From contig CATNEN010000029.1 of assembly GCA_950097015.1 (NCBI GenBank), positions 4,917,501 to 4,981,500 on the forward strand: a DNA stretch of 64,000 nt, written 5' to 3'. Under the pieces are notes generated by a model, which saw nothing but the letters and a program-made list of their open reading frames with translations, made no database searches and was not told the DNA's origin. Shown here piece by piece: positions 34,072 through 46,854 of this stretch. The first letter of the stretch is position 1, and each line of letters opens with the position of its first letter. The DNA comes from Macrostomum hystrix (taxonomy: Eukaryota; Platyhelminthes; Macrostomidae). The translations under genes and the position numbers were made by a program.

Positions 34072-37000
34072 ATGCCCGCTGCCAAGCAGCAGCAGCCGAT
34101 TTCCAACCCTCGTTGGGACGTCAACGATCCTCAACTGCCGATGGTGAGTTGATACCAGATCCCCAGACCACTGAGCACACTGACGATCAATGACTGAAAA
34201 TCTTAGCCTGAACCTCTATTCCTCAGCCCGACCAGCCGGACCAGTTCCAGCTCTGGCCAGATGGCAACTGTTGCTACGCCTACGGCGGCCGCCAGGACGA
34301 AGCCAATAAGCATTCAAGCGGTTGGGCGATGAGAAATACTAACAATCACAATGTCAGCATACTCAAGAAGTCCTGCTTGGGTGTACTTGTGTGCAGCCTA
34401 GGCTGTCTAGGCGCCGGCGGCCTGCCGCTGACCTTGAGGCCGGCCATCTGCGACAAGGCGCGAAGGAAGCAGTGCGGTGAGTTACTGCTCATCCATTTCA
34501 CTGCTCATCCATTCCACTGCTCATCCATTCCACTGCTCATCCATTCTACTGCTCATCCATTCTACTGCTCATCCGTTCTACTGCTCATCCATTCCACTGC
34601 TCATCCGTTCTACTGCTCATCTATTCTACTGCTCATCCATTCTACTGCTCATCCGTTCTACTGCTCATCCATTCCACTGCTCATCCATTCTACTGCTCAT
34701 CCATTTCACTGCTCATCCATTCCACTGCTCATCCATTCCACTGCTCATCCATTCCACTGCTCATCCATTCTACTGCTCATCCATTCTACTGCTCATCCAT
34801 TCCACTGCTCATCCGTTCTACTGCTCATCTATTCTACTGCTCATCCATTCTACTGCTCATCCATTCCACTGCTCATCCATTCTACTGCTCATCCATTCCA
34901 CTGCTCATCCATTCTACTGCTCATCCATTCTACTGCTCATCCATTCTACTGCTCATCCATTCTACTGCTCATCCGTTCTACTGCTCATCTATTCTACTGC
35001 TCATCCATTCTACTGCTCATCCATTCCAGTGCTCATCCATTCTACTGCTCATCCATTCTACTGCTCATCCATTCTACTGCTCATCCATTCTACTGCTCAT
35101 CCATTCCACTGCTCATCCATTCTACTGCTCATCCATTCCACTGCTCATCCATTCTACTGCTCATCCATTCTACTGCTCATCCATTCTACTGCTCATCCAT
35201 TCTACTGCTCATCCATTCTACTGCTCATCCATTCTACTGCTCATCCATTCTACTGCTCATCCATTCTACTGCTCATCTATTCTACTGCTCATCCATTCTT
35301 CTCAAGTATTCCTTTCCGAAAAAGCAATTCATCATTAACTTAACCATTTATTGTGTCTGTTTTGAAGGTAGAACATTAAAGAATAGTTGAAAAACAATTT
35401 TATTACTGCTTTGTATAAGTTTTTAACATAGTTAAAATATGAAAAGTTATACAATATCAATGTTTGTGGAATGTCAAACTATCGTGCTGTTCATGTTCAG
35501 CCTGACAATAACATTTGTCAATTTCTTTCATAGGAAATGTTTGTTTAAAAAACAGATCTTTAAGAATATTGTTTAGATTCTGAGTGATAAAAGATTTTTG
35601 GACAGAACTTCCGCAAATTTTTCCTTTCCTACAGAAATACTTTTTCGCGAGAAGTTTTTAAAGCGAAACGTTGTCTATTGGCCACTCTGGATGTGTTGTC
35701 ACTCAAGCAAAATTATTCCACCCACAAAAACCCAGAGGTTTGGCCATAGACACTTCGGCTGCTACAGAGCAAACGTTGCAAGTCAAGAAAGCTTTATACC
35801 TCGTACATGTCTTTAACAAGATTTTCTCCATTTTCGTTCAAACAGCCTAATATATCTATTTATATCTGGGCATATCTTGGATTTAAGAAAACTGATTCTG
35901 ATCAACATGACGTGAGAAATTTCACAGATTTTTCTACACGCGCAGATGACACTGACGTAGCAACTCAACTTATAGAAGACAAGGAAAAAATGTGGAAGGT
36001 TAGGCATGCAGTTATCGCCCCTGCGACTCCCCGCTGTAGCAGGTGTGGCGGGTCCCGATACGGTCGGTCTCATAGGGCTCCGGGCTCAGATATCGGAGAC
36101 TGAACAACGCGCGATGTTGAAATTGTTTCGGGACGCGCAGCAGCAGTTCCGGAATTCGATGCGAATCACCCACGCCCTCTCTCTCTCTCTGATTTCTAGG
36201 CGACACCAATTTTCGTCTTAGTTTTCCACTCCCAACTATGGGAAGTCAATTATCTCCGTTGTCACTGGGCGCCTCCCACCCCACCCGAATCCTCCTGCCT
36301 CCTGCTGCACCGCCCATCGCTGGCGTGTTGAAATTCTAGACGGCTCAGGCGCCCTCTGGCAACATCCGCTCCGCCCACTCCACCGCCTAGCGGGGGCTCC
36401 GCAGCCTCCCGCCCACACACGATCCGTGTGACGACTTGGCGGCCAAGGAATTCCTCTTCAGAATCAGTAGATGAGGGTAGTCTCATGCAATCAGAAATGC
36501 AGAAACAGCTTAATCACTATCCGCTCTCCGCTCCCTCTCCGCTCCCTCTCCGCTACCTCTCCGCTCCCTCTCCGCTCCCTCTCCACTCCCTCTCCACTCT
36601 CTTTCCGCTCCTTCTCTGTTCTCTCCGCTGTCTTTCCGCTCTACTTCCGCTCACTCACCGCTCCCTCTCCGCTCTCTTTCCCTTCTTTCTCGGCTCTCAT
36701 TCTGTCCCTTTCCACTCGCCATCCGCTTCTTATCCGCCATATTGATGCTTTCTCAAGGCGACTTTCTCGAAAGAAATGTCATAACCTGTTGGCGGATTCA
36801 TCTCCACGTCCTACGGCCGACATTTTGCAGGCCAGCCGTGTCCGAACGCCAAATGCGACGGCGTAATCATTCTGCAGGCCTGCCGAGGTCACTCCGGCTA
36901 CCCCGTCACTCATTTCTGGCGCCAACTGAATGGCTGCGTGTACTTCCAGGCCAAGGGCACGCACGATCATCCGCCGCCAGAGCTCAAACCGTCTGAGCAG

Positions 37001-38498
37001 ATTCGAAAGAGGCTGCGCTTGTTTAAGAAAATCGGAAAAGCTGGAATGGTAAGGGAGTGACAGGTTGGTGTGACAGCAACTTTTGGAGTGACAGGTTGGT
37101 GTGACAGCAACTCTTGGAGTGACAGGTTGGTGTGACAGCAACTCTTGGAGTGACAGGTTGGTGTGACAGCGACTCTTGGAGTGACAGGTTGGTGTGACAG
37201 CGACTCTTGGAGTGACAGGTTGGTGTGACAGCGACTCTTGGGGTGACAGGTTGGTGTGACAGCGACTCTTGGAGTGACAGGTTGGTGTGACAGCAACTCT
37301 TGGGGTGACTGTCAGAGTGAGAGTGACCGCTGGAGTGATTGCCAGAAGGAGAGTGACTGCTAGAGTGATTATAGCCGAAGAATTTGCTTCTTAAAATGTA
37401 CAGTAATAAAAAAATCTCCACAGGAGCAGCAAACAGTATCACTAGAGTCGGTTGACCTGTCTCCCTTGTCGCCAGCCGGACCAAATCGTGAGCAATATCA
37501 GCATCAGCAGCAGCAGCGGCGACGCAAGCAACTATCGCAGAAAAGGTGCAAACGCGGGCCAGAAGCAGATTACGGATTTCAGCATTCTCAACTGCATAAT
37601 CAGCATCATCAAAATTATTCGTGCCAGCAACTTCAGCAGCATCTTCAGCAGCAGGAGCAGGAGCAGCAGCTGCTGCTGCAGCAGCAACGGCAGCTGGTGT
37701 GTCCCTTCCATCGAATGGACTTGGACCAGTCCGAATGTCATACCCCGAGTCGGCAGGCCTCTAGCTACAGCCAGCAGCGGGAGCAGGGCCCGGAGCAATT
37801 TCAGCATCATCAGCCAGGCAGTTCGGCGGCATCAGCAGCTGCTGCAGCGGCAGCCGCTGCCGCCGCGGCCGCGATCTTCGGAGTGCACGAAGCTCCGCCG
37901 CCTGGGATCATTCACTACCAAGGCTACGGAAGCCACGCGCCCTTCTATGCGGCACGTTCAGCACAGCAGCAGGAACAGCGAGAACAGATGCACCAGCAGC
38001 ATCGGCAGCCAGCAGCTCCAATGCAACTCGGTGGCGGAATAGCTCTACCGTCTGGCTCTGACGAATCAACACCAGCATCTGCAGCCGCCTAATCGTCAGC
38101 AGTCGCCGGCATCGCTGATCGATCCCGTCACCGACTTCGCAGATCCATTCTTCGCCTTCTGGCAGGCCGGCAGCGGCGGCTCCGGCGGCAGCGGTCGAAC
38201 ATCGGGCTACGGCCAGGACCAGATGCTGATAGAAGTCAAGCAGCATAGGACCCGGCAGCAGTATCGGCTTGAAGATGAGCCGGCGGAGCTGTTTCAGCAG
38301 CAACAGCAGCAGCACCAATACCTCCACGAAGGCACTCGGGGCAACGAATTCTTGCCTTTCATCAGCGCTTCCACTAGCAATGCAACGGCTGCTACTGCTG
38401 CTGCTGCTGCTGCTGCTGCTTCTAGTAGCACACTGGAGCCTGGCATTGGCTATGCCTACTACTATGGCCGAAACTCGCCGACTCTGTTTGTGACCTGA
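34072..38498 (+). CDS. gcm: gcm transcription factor, plus-strand copy (gcm-a), C-terminal frame break
   Basis: Four plus-strand exons: 34072-34143, 34227-34476, 36831-37048 and 37424 onward. Phases 0, 1, 0 are consistent. Glial-cells-missing proteins are zinc-containing transcription factors for fate decisions, binding ATGCGGGT. The gcm domain begins [11 protein letters not shown], continues [24 protein letters not shown] and [15 protein letters not shown], and ends [14 protein letters not shown] and [10 protein letters not shown]. All key cysteines and histidines appear present. Exon 4 is rich in glutamine, histidine and alanine. Its frame stops at 38090-38092 (402 residues in all). A second frame, open from 38043 to a TGA at 38498, continues with [14 protein letters not shown] and a Q-rich, Ala-rich tail. 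It resembles the C-terminus of the second gcm gene, so a one-base shift or an unrecognised short intron near 38031-38142 is likely. Confidence 0.85.
34484..35300. repeat. Minisatellite, 16-bp unit x~50, gcm-a intron 2
   Basis: Unit ACTGCTCATCCATTCT with C/T and G variants (CATTCC, CGTTCT). It begins eight bases after the start of the donor (GTGAGTT at 34477). It contains no stop in the gcm-a reading frame, so exon 2 plus retained intron would stay open to 35390. Confidence 0.95.
35301..36517. other. Remainder of gcm-a intron 2, no second gene recognised
   Basis: AT-rich to about 35990, then GC-richer (36000-36430) with a (CT)n run near 36177-36192. Open frames at 35807-36103 and 36006-36221 are short and match no family known to me. 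They could be remnants of a mobile element inside the intron. Confidence 0.4.
36518..36720. repeat. CT-rich tandem repeat, ~11-bp unit, gcm-a intron 2
   Basis: Copies of CCGCTCCCTCT with many variants (CCGCTCTCTTT, CCACTCCCTCT). It is pyrimidine-rich on plus and ends about 110 bases before the exon 3 acceptor (CATTTTGCAG, exon begins 36831), so it may act as an extended polypyrimidine region. Confidence 0.8.
37055..37320. repeat. Minisatellite, 31-bp unit x8, gcm-a intron 3
   Basis: Unit starts GAGTGACAGGTTGGTGTGAC and ends AGCGACTCTTG. It begins about six bases after the donor of exon 3 (GTAAGG at 37049). Each unit contains GACAGGT and GTGACAG, which resemble weak donor and acceptor sequences. 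The rest of the intron to 37423 is ordinary. Confidence 0.93.
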
Positions 38499-39743
38499 CC
38501 CATACGGATTCTTGGGAAACAGATGAGTTTTCTAAGAAGGCGGTTTAATTTCTAGGAAATCAAATGAATTCAACTGGACTTAACTTTCAAAACTATACCC
38601 ATGCTAAATGTTTGTTTGTTAATTGTCCTAATTAATAATTAAATCGAAATACTGCCTTTCGCCTTGTGTTAATTTTCTTGCGAGAAAAACTTTTATTATA
38701 ACGATATAAAAAGAAATGCGAAATAGACAAATTATTATAAGACTTTACTTTACGCTGTCTGTGTTTTTAAACTGTCTACGAATTGTTTTTACGACTGAAT
38801 TTTTACACAGTGGGTATTTGTTTCACGGAATTCATTTACTCAGGTCCGATCAGTAAGCTATGAATGAGCTGGATATAAAACCACCAGCCTATAATAATAT
38901 CTATTATCATCGTCATTGCCCCTTGCCGCACTAATTATCATTTTGCCTTATTAATTATGCAACGAAATGGGATAGCCGCACGCGTGCGGCGCGTATCCCC
39001 TGTCTTTCTCGATCCCACTTTATCCTTGTGAATTTTTTTACCTGCAAGGTGCATCAGACAGGGCACTGTTGGAGAGAGAGGATCAGACAAGACCCCATTC
39101 TTCATTTCATGTTGCAGACTCCGCGTGTCAAAACCCCATGGTCGTGAGCAGTCATCTATTTTTGTTGATCTGCGTCGTGTGCAACAAGAGTCAAGAGAGA
39201 GAGACTTCAACAACACTCCTGGAGTTGAACTCGCTCCTACGAGTATGGTGAATGGGGGTTTCTGGATCACTGGATTGGCCCTCACAGTGTGTTTTGTTTG
39301 CAGTCATTTCGGCCGATTAAACTCTGCAAAAAAACACTGGGCTGCTTCAGGCCTAACTGAAGAATAATGAACAGGGGGGCACAATTCAATAGTCTGTCTT
39401 TTTTGGAAAGCCAGCAGCAGCAGCAAGCACGTTGTCAGCCTTTATATCATCAATATTAACAATATAGTAATCATAAACGTTTTGTTATTTTGCTCAAACT
39501 CAAGCCCCACCTATACAGAGCAGCAATAAAGTGAGAATTTTTTTCGAATACCAATTTCGATTGGACGAGATTGATAAATCCCAGAATCTCGACTCAAAGC
39601 TGTTGGGGAACCCGCATTATTTCGACAACAATATGACGATTGAAACTTAATCTGATCTGCATTACTCACGCACAATGGCCACGCGAGCGCCATGTCTCAA
39701 ATCTAGCCCCACTTGGCACACTCTACAGTGATCAGAGGGCCAG
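38499..39743. other. 3' flank of gcm-a and spacer
   Basis: AT-rich after the stop, with an ATTAAA near 38637 as a possible poly(A) signal. Small open frames at 38938-39367 match nothing known. An exact ACCCGCAT (GCM motif, minus strand) lies at 39610-39617. Confidence 0.4.
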
Positions 39744-40800
39744 AGAGGATAGGGAAGAGAGAGTGGAGGAAGATGGGGAAGAGAGAGTAGGAAGATGGGG
39801 AAGAGAGAGTAGGAAGATGGGGAAGAGAGAGTAGGAAGATGGGGAAGAGAGAGTAGGAAGATGGGGAAGAGAGAGGGGAGGAAGATGGGGAAGAGAGAGT
39901 AGGAAGATGGGGAAGAGAGAGGGGAGGAAGATGGGGAAGAGAGAGTAGGAAGATGGGGAAGAGAGAGTAGGAAGATGGGGAAGAGAGAGTAGGAAGATGG
40001 GGAAGAGAGAGAGTAGGAAGATGGGGAAGAGAGAGTAGGAAGATGGGGAAGAGAAAGAGTAGGAAGATGGGGAAGAGAGAGAGTAGGAAGATGGGGAAGA
40101 GAGAGAGGAGGAAGATGGGGAAGAGAGAGTAGGAAGATGGGGAAGAGAGAGAGGAGGAAGATGGGGAAGAGAGAGAGGAGGAAGATGGGGAAGAGAGAGG
40201 AGGAAGTGGGCAAGAGAGAGTAGGAAGATGGGGAAGAGAGAGTAGGAAGATGGGGAAGAGAGAGTAGGAAGATGGGGAAGAGAGAGTAGGAAGATGGGGA
40301 GGAGAGAGAGGAGGAAGTGGGCAAGAGAGAGTAGGAAGATGGGGAAGAGAGAGTAGGAAGATGGGGAAGAGAGAGAGTAGGAAGATGGGAAGAGAGAGAG
40401 TAGGAAGATGGGGAAGAGAGAGAGTAGGAAGATGGGGAAGAGAGAGAGTAGGAAGATGGGGAAGAGAGAGAGGAGGAAGATGGGGAAGAGAGAGTAGGAA
40501 GATGGGGAAGAGAGAGAGGAGGAAGATGGGGAAGAGAGAGAGGAGGAAGATGGGGAAGAGAGAGGAGGAAGTGGGCAAGAGAGAGTAGGAAGATGGGGAG
40601 GAGAGAGAGGAGGAAGTGGGCAAGAGAGAGTAGGAAGATGGGGAAGAGAGAGTAGGAAGATGGGGAAGAGAGAGAGTAGGAAGATGGGGAAGAGAGAGAG
40701 TAGGAAGATGGGGAAGAGAGAGAGTAGGAAGATGGGGAAGAGAAAGAGTAGGAAGATTGGGAAGAGAGAGGGGAGGAAGAGGGGAAGATAGAGGAGGAAT
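39744..40800. repeat. Purine-rich minisatellite, 22-bp unit (22-24), ~46 copies
   Basis: Unit built on GAAGATGGGGAAGAGAGAG plus TAG or GAG endings. Length variants come from the GA-run. It is strongly purine-biased on plus. Open frames of over 370 codons on minus (Leu/Pro/Ser-rich) are a by-product of the stop-free unit. Confidence 0.94.
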
Positions 40801-41344
40801 ATAGGGGAGAGAGGGTGAATGTTGTGGAAACACATAAATTCGAGATGCATGCAAGAAATTAAATACAGGCTCGCTAAAAATATAGGACAGGTAATAAAAC
40901 TGTAAGGAATGAAAAACGACTTACTTACTTACTTACTTAGATTCCGTCTTCTACGGACACGCTTTGAAGTTGAAGTTTAACATGTCAACATTTTTCTAGC
41001 GAAGTCAGAACGCAAAGCTAATAGCTCTGCTTTGTTTATTAGCAGCAAACTATTTCATTGAGAGAAATCTCTCATGTAAAACACGGTTGAAAGTTTCTGA
41101 AGAATTCAACAAACAAAAGTCACGTATGGAAACAATAAATTTTTCCTTTACCAAATCCCAAAAATGGTCATATTTGCATATTGCCAGCAGGTTCTCAACT
41201 CGAATACACTGCGATGAGGCAGTTTTAGGCTGCGCACTGGGATTCTGAAGTCATTGACTGAGATTTGAATTCTTGATTGTTTATTGCGACCAAGTTAACT
41301 TCTTAAAATGCACTTAGAGTCATAAAATTATCCCGCAAATTCAA
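40801..41344. other. Spacer
   Basis: Contains a short (ACTT)n microsatellite at about 40921-40940. No gene seen. Confidence 0.5.
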
Positions 41345-41690
41345 AAGCACATCCTTATCCATTCTAAAGCACATCCTTATCCATTCTAAAGCACATCCTT
41401 ATCCATTCTAAAGCACATCCTTATCCATTCTAAAACACATCCTTATCCATTCTAAAGCACATCCTTATCCATTCTAAAGCACATCCTTATCCATTCTAAA
41501 GCACATCCTTATCCATTCTAAAACACATCCTTATCCATTCTAAAACACATTCTAATCTATTCTAAAGCACATCCTTATCAATTCTAAAGCACATCCTTAT
41601 CAATTCTAAAGCACATCCTTATCAATTCTAAAGCACATCCTTATCCATTCTAAAACACATCCTTATCGATTCTAAAACCTTATCTATCTA
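41345..41690. repeat. Minisatellite, 22-bp unit x~16
   Basis: Unit core CATTCTAAAGCACATCCTTA (22-bp period), with AAAACAC and TATCAATT variants. No gene is near; it lies between the two gcm genes. Confidence 0.94.
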
Positions 41691-44161
41691 TTCAGCCTCC
41701 GTCTGCCAGACACAGTAAAATACAGCTTATATAGTTATCAAAATGAGAAGCAGTCAAGCAAAAGATGACGATGGGATAAATTTAGTGCAATCCCATACAT
41801 ACATATTGCGCTGCAGGTGAAATCACATCCGTTACCTGTATGCACATGTATAGTCTGGACATGCCACTGACAATGGTCATGTGATGCAACTGGCGCTCAC
41901 TTTTTAAAGAAGCGACTTGATTTTAAATTTTTCTTCATCAATCAAAAATTCGGAAATCTCCCCCACCCCCACCTCTTATCAGATGGACATTGCCGCAGGC
42001 TGTGTCTGGCGTGTGCGAGGCACCTGCTGAGCTGACGGCCTAAAGTCGGCTCATGTTTTCGACCTCCGGATTCCACAATAAAGCCTTCCACAAATAGAGA
42101 GAAGAGAGAGGAGAGACAAGATATATATTGGAAACAGATCAAGTCGCAACAATGAATGATAACCAGATTTTCCGTGGCGGTATGGTCTTCAAAAATTGGA
42201 CTCCTAGCACAATGAGGAGTGTTGGGAGTGTATTGAGATACGGTCAGACACTCGTGTCATGCTAGGAGCATGTCCCATTGCGCAACTGAGGCACACGACT
42301 CTTAACTCAGCACGTGCCTCCATCACTACTTTCCACCCGTTTCTTTGGATCTGGTTCTTCAGTGATCCCATATTTACTTGACTTTTCCCAATTCTCACTA
42401 ATCCCAATCCGAGAGAGAGTTTCTCCCGTTTCTCACTCATCAGAAATCAGGTTGAAATTGTTGCTTCTTAATGTCTGAAATAATTCAAAAGTCGATAGAG
42501 TGTAAAGATGCTAACCTCAGCATGTTATTTTGAGTGCAATTTCTATTAGCAGACATTGCTAGAATGCTTTCAAGCACCGCTAATGGCATTTGAAAGCTGA
42601 AAGCGTCAGACTGAAGCAACAAGAAGCAGTGAACACTTTCCTTCTTTTGTTAAAAATCAGCGCGCATTCAATTTTATGTAAAAAGCCCGAGGGTTAGCTT
42701 AATTGTCTAGCTTTCATTGTCAATGCAAGGCCACTCGGAGACAGCAGCAGCAGCAGCAGCAGCATAAAATCGGCAGGTTTTTCTAGCTATAAAAAAACAC
42801 CTATAATAAAAAAGCGTCTGTTGCTTTGACAAAGAGAGGAAGTAAATGAGCAGTGATAGTCATCAAGGAAGCTCAGTAAACAGAGACATGATGGAGAGAG
42901 AGAAAAGAGGTAGTTTAATCCACAGCTAGGATCAGCAAAATAACAGTTTGAGTTATTTATGCTGGCCTGAGCAGTTTCTCTCAAAGGCAGATTTCGATAC
43001 CTCGCAATGGTTCATGGAATCCAATGGATTTGACCATTTTTTTCAGGTTGACCTCTTGGCCTTGAAGATTTCTTGTTCAGTTTCTTCATCAATCTGAAAT
43101 CAGATTTTGATTAATTATCGAAATCAAATATTTATCGGTACTATATCCACGCGCCTATCATTTTATGATAATTAACCTTTTAAAAGAAGACTTTGGGCAG
43201 CAGTAGTTATTAAAAAATCTATGGTCTTTCTTAACAATACTGTCTCCTCTTCTTCTTTTCAGACGAATGACTAAGAAATTAGCATAGAGGCATTGTGTGT
43301 GAGGCTCTGGCCCCTATAAGCCCCCAAGGTTCCAAGCTCGATTCGAGGACTGGAAGAATCGTTGTCAGGGCTCCTAGCAACAAGAGCTGAAGAAGATTTT
43401 TCCCCAAATCGAGACACCAGGAAAGTAGGGTGAGACGAGGAAGAATTCTTAAGTAGGTGCGCGGCAATCACTTCTTGTCTATTCCTTTTTTCTATAAGTC
43501 TTCTTTTTAACTTCCTCCAAAGTTTGCGGTATTGAGCGCAGCTTTTGCAAGTTCTGGAAATATTGCTTGACAAGACTCTCATAACAAAGCAATTGTATGA
43601 GGGTGCCCACAGCCTCAGTGTTCGGACTAGAGAAGTTTTTTGTCATACTAAACATCAAGCCTCAAAGCTTGGTGGTGGTAAGTTGAACATAAAAATTTCC
43701 AAGGTTTTGAGTCCATAATTTGTAGATGAAGGAGATGGGATATTTTTGGTATGGGATAAGCATCGGCTTTTTATATTAGGAAAATGTGCGGGTTTCAGGG
43801 GGCCTGAGACTGCAAGTTAACCAAATACCCTCAGCACAATATAAGCATGCTGGTTGATGCGGGATCACCCACCCATTGTGATGTATTAAGAGTGGCTTCC
43901 CCCCCTTATACCCCACAATGACCGGGAAGACAAAAAGTAGCTGAAGGCTTTCGGGGTAAAGCATCTTGCAGAGTGTCTAACTGGGTCCGAGCAACCCACG
44001 TGCCCCGACCAGAGGAGAACTGAGAACTGGTTATTAGTTCTGATGGCGCGTTCAATTGTTTGGGGGCTATAGTAATAAAACTGCTGCTGAAATTCATAAA
44101 GTCATGCAATTAACGGCTTTCTAGAGAATGCAAAAAAACTTTTACGGTTAGAAAGCCGAGT
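41691..44161. other. Spacer between gcm genes
   Basis: Mixed composition with several short open frames lacking family resemblance. Features seen: (CAG)n near 42745-42763, and a GC-richer patch at 43300-43380 with a box-B-like AGCTCGATTCGAGG. None supports a gene. Confidence 0.4.
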
Positions 44162-44990
44162 TCACAGAATCCCTTTCAGAAATCCCCAATAGAAATATCT
44201 GTTTAGAAAGCACAGTCTAGAAATCCCATTTAAAAAATCTAAGTTCAAAAATCAAAGTTTAGAAATCCATGTTCAGAAATCTGATTTCAGAAATCCCAGT
44301 TCAGAAATCCCACTCCAGAAATCCCACTTCAGAAATCCCACTTCAGAAATCCCAGTTCAGAAATCCCAGTTTAGAAATCTGATTTCAGAAATCCCAGTTC
44401 AGAAATTCCAGTTCAAAAAATCCCAGTTCAGAAATCCCAGTTCAGAAATCCCAGTTCATAAATCCCACTTCAGAAATCCCACTTCAGAAATCCCACTTCA
44501 GAAATCCAAGTTGAGAAATTCCACTTCAGAAATCCCACTCCAGAAATCCCACTTCAGAAATCCCACTTCAGAAATCCCAGTTCAGAAATCCCAGTTTAGA
44601 AATCTGATTTCAGAAATACCAGTTCAGAAATCCCACTCCAGAAATCCCACTTCAGAAATCCCAGTTCAGAAATCCCAGTTCAGAAATCCCAGTTTAGAAA
44701 TCTGATTTCAGAAATCCCAGTTCAGAAATCCCACTTCAGAAATCCAAGTTGAGAAATCCCACTTCAGAAATCCCACTCCAGAAATCCCACTTCAGAAATC
44801 CCACTTCAGAAATCCCACTTCAGAAATCCCAGTTCAGAAATCCCAATTCAGAAATCTGATTTCAGAAATCCAAGTTCAGAAATCCTAGTTCAGAAATCCC
44901 AGTTCAGAAGTCCTAGATCAGAAATCCCAGTTCAGAAATCCCAGGTTAGAAATTCAAGTTGGTTCAGAAATCCTCTAAGAGGAAGTTAAG
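44162..44990. repeat. Minisatellite, 14-bp unit, ~58 copies
   Basis: Unit TTCAGAAATCCCAC or TTCAGAAATCCCAG, with TCTGATT variants recurring in the same order, which suggests block duplications inside the array. Confidence 0.92.
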
Positions 44991-45499
44991 AAATCCCAGT
45001 CCTGACACTCCAAGTGGTTTCTATTTTCTTTCTAAACGTTCAAATCTGAATAAAAAAGACAATATTCCTGTCTCATTATATACAATGGTTGGATTGACAT
45101 GACTTTGCCTATAAAAACTCAAATGTAATAAAAGCTATAGCATAAATAATATTGTAGAGGATTCTCATAACGAATTACACAACAGGCCGATGGTGGGCAT
45201 GTTTTGCGGAGACAATATCAATCTTGACCGCACCTTACACATGTGATATGGGCATTGCGCATATTTTAGTTATAGCTTAATTTGTTGCATAAATAAATGT
45301 CTGCTCATAGCTACATATTTAGCAGTCGAACCCCTGCTCAATGTGACGCAACTCAGGGGACATCTGCGTGGGTCAGACATACGTCAAATCCGACAGGTGC
45401 GATTTCGTCAATAAGCTTTTAATTACATATACTATAAGCATAAAGTCTTCATTGGCTATAGGACTATCATGTGTGTCTCGTGTTCTATCTCCTTTTTAA
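44991..45499. other. Spacer
   Basis: AT-rich, nothing recognised. A short stretch near 45325-45405 (GTCGAACCCCTGC) is box-B-like but has no tRNA fold. Confidence 0.4.
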
Positions 45500-45980
45500 C
45501 TCCGAAACTAGTCAAACTCCGAAACTAGTCAAACTCCGAAACTTGTCAAACTCCGAAACTAGTCAAACTCCGAAACTAGTCAAACTCCGAAACTAGTCAA
45601 ACTCCACAAACTTGTCAAACTCCGAAACTAGTCAAACTCCGCAAACTTGTCAAACTCCGAAACTTGTCAAACTCCGAAACTAGTCAAACTCCGCAAACTT
45701 GTCAAACTCCGAAACTTGTCAAACTCCGAAACTTGTCAAACTCCGAAACTTGTCAAACTCCGCAAACTAGTCAAACTCCGAAACTTGTCAAACTCCGCAA
45801 ACTTGTCAAACTCCGAAACTTGTCAAACTCCGAAACTTGTCAAACTCTGCAAACTAGTCAAACTCCGAAACTTGTCAAACTCCGAAACTTGTCAAACTCC
45901 GCAACTTGTCAAACTCCGAAACTTGTCAAACTCCGCAAACTAGTCAAACTTCGAAACTTGTCTAACTCCGAAACTGAAGA
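45500..45980. repeat. Minisatellite, 17-18 bp unit, ~27 copies
   Basis: Unit AACTCCGAAACTAGTCA / AACTCCGCAAACTTGTCA. Two subtypes (A-AACT and CA-AACT) alternate irregularly. Confidence 0.93.
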
Positions 45981-46617
45981 TTTAATAACGGAAGGCTAAG
46001 AGTGATTTTTTTAATTGCGAGAAAGGTTTTAAAAACGAATTTTATCGAAGTAACTACCAGAAGTAGGTGGCAAATTTCTATTTACAACAGAAATTTGATT
46101 GTGCAATACGTTGCGTAACACAAACATTTAAAAGGACAGTAAATTAAGCAAAACCTAATTTTTAGCTGATTCCATAATTTGCTAAAGCTTAGTGTGAGCA
46201 ATTTAGATTTGCTATTTATCGTAGTAAATTATTACTTTCTTTAAGCAATCGTGTATACTGACTAAAAATATAAAAGTATTTATATGTAAATTACTTGTAC
46301 GAGTAATACGCGATTGACACTACAAATCAACTATTCGAGATTGGCGCACTAACAAACCAACAGCAAACTGTACACAAGCACGAGAATTGTTTAAAATAAA
46401 ATTATTTTCATACTTAAGCTTGTTGATATTTACAAATCTTATTCGCATGCATTTCAGTCGTAACAAGCAAGATACGCTCGTAATTGTACATTATAGACAA
46501 TCTGTTTACACATCACAGCCAGTCATTGCGGGGAGTTTAAGACTAATGCTTGTGTGACTTCGCTTTATCAAGCAATGTCACCGCTCTGCCATGTCAGCAG
46601 AAATGCTGATTGACAAC
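45981..46617. other. 3' flank of gcm-b
   Basis: AT-rich. Likely contains the 3' UTR of the minus-strand gcm gene, but no clear AATAAA (TTTATT on plus) was located close to its stop. Confidence 0.4.
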
Positions 46618-46822
46618 TCAGGACTGGCCGAGCATGGCGGACGGGTGCCGGTGACCGCCAATCACCGGGTAGCTGCCACAGTCCTGAAAGTAGTGACCTG
46701 GCTGGCAGCTGCCCGCCCAGGCGGCTGCGGCTGCGGCGGCGGCGGCTGCTGCGGCCGGCGATTGTTGCGGATGCAGCTGGTGATGGCTAGAATGCTGCTG
46801 CTGATGATAGTGATAGCTGTGA

Positions 46823-46854
<32 letters not shown>

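Noticed and set aside
34144-34226. Exon 1 of gcm-a read straight through to exon 2
   Set aside because: The 83-base gap begins GTGAGT and ends CCTCAG, and the gcm domain is continuous only when it is removed.
39662-40854. Minus-strand frames of 220-383 codons rich in Leu, Pro and Ser
   Set aside because: Entirely inside the 22-bp purine-rich array; no unique sequence, start context or splice partner.
43300-43360. tRNA gene
   Set aside because: A box-B-like AGCTCGATTCGAGG is present, but no box A at the right distance and no cloverleaf.
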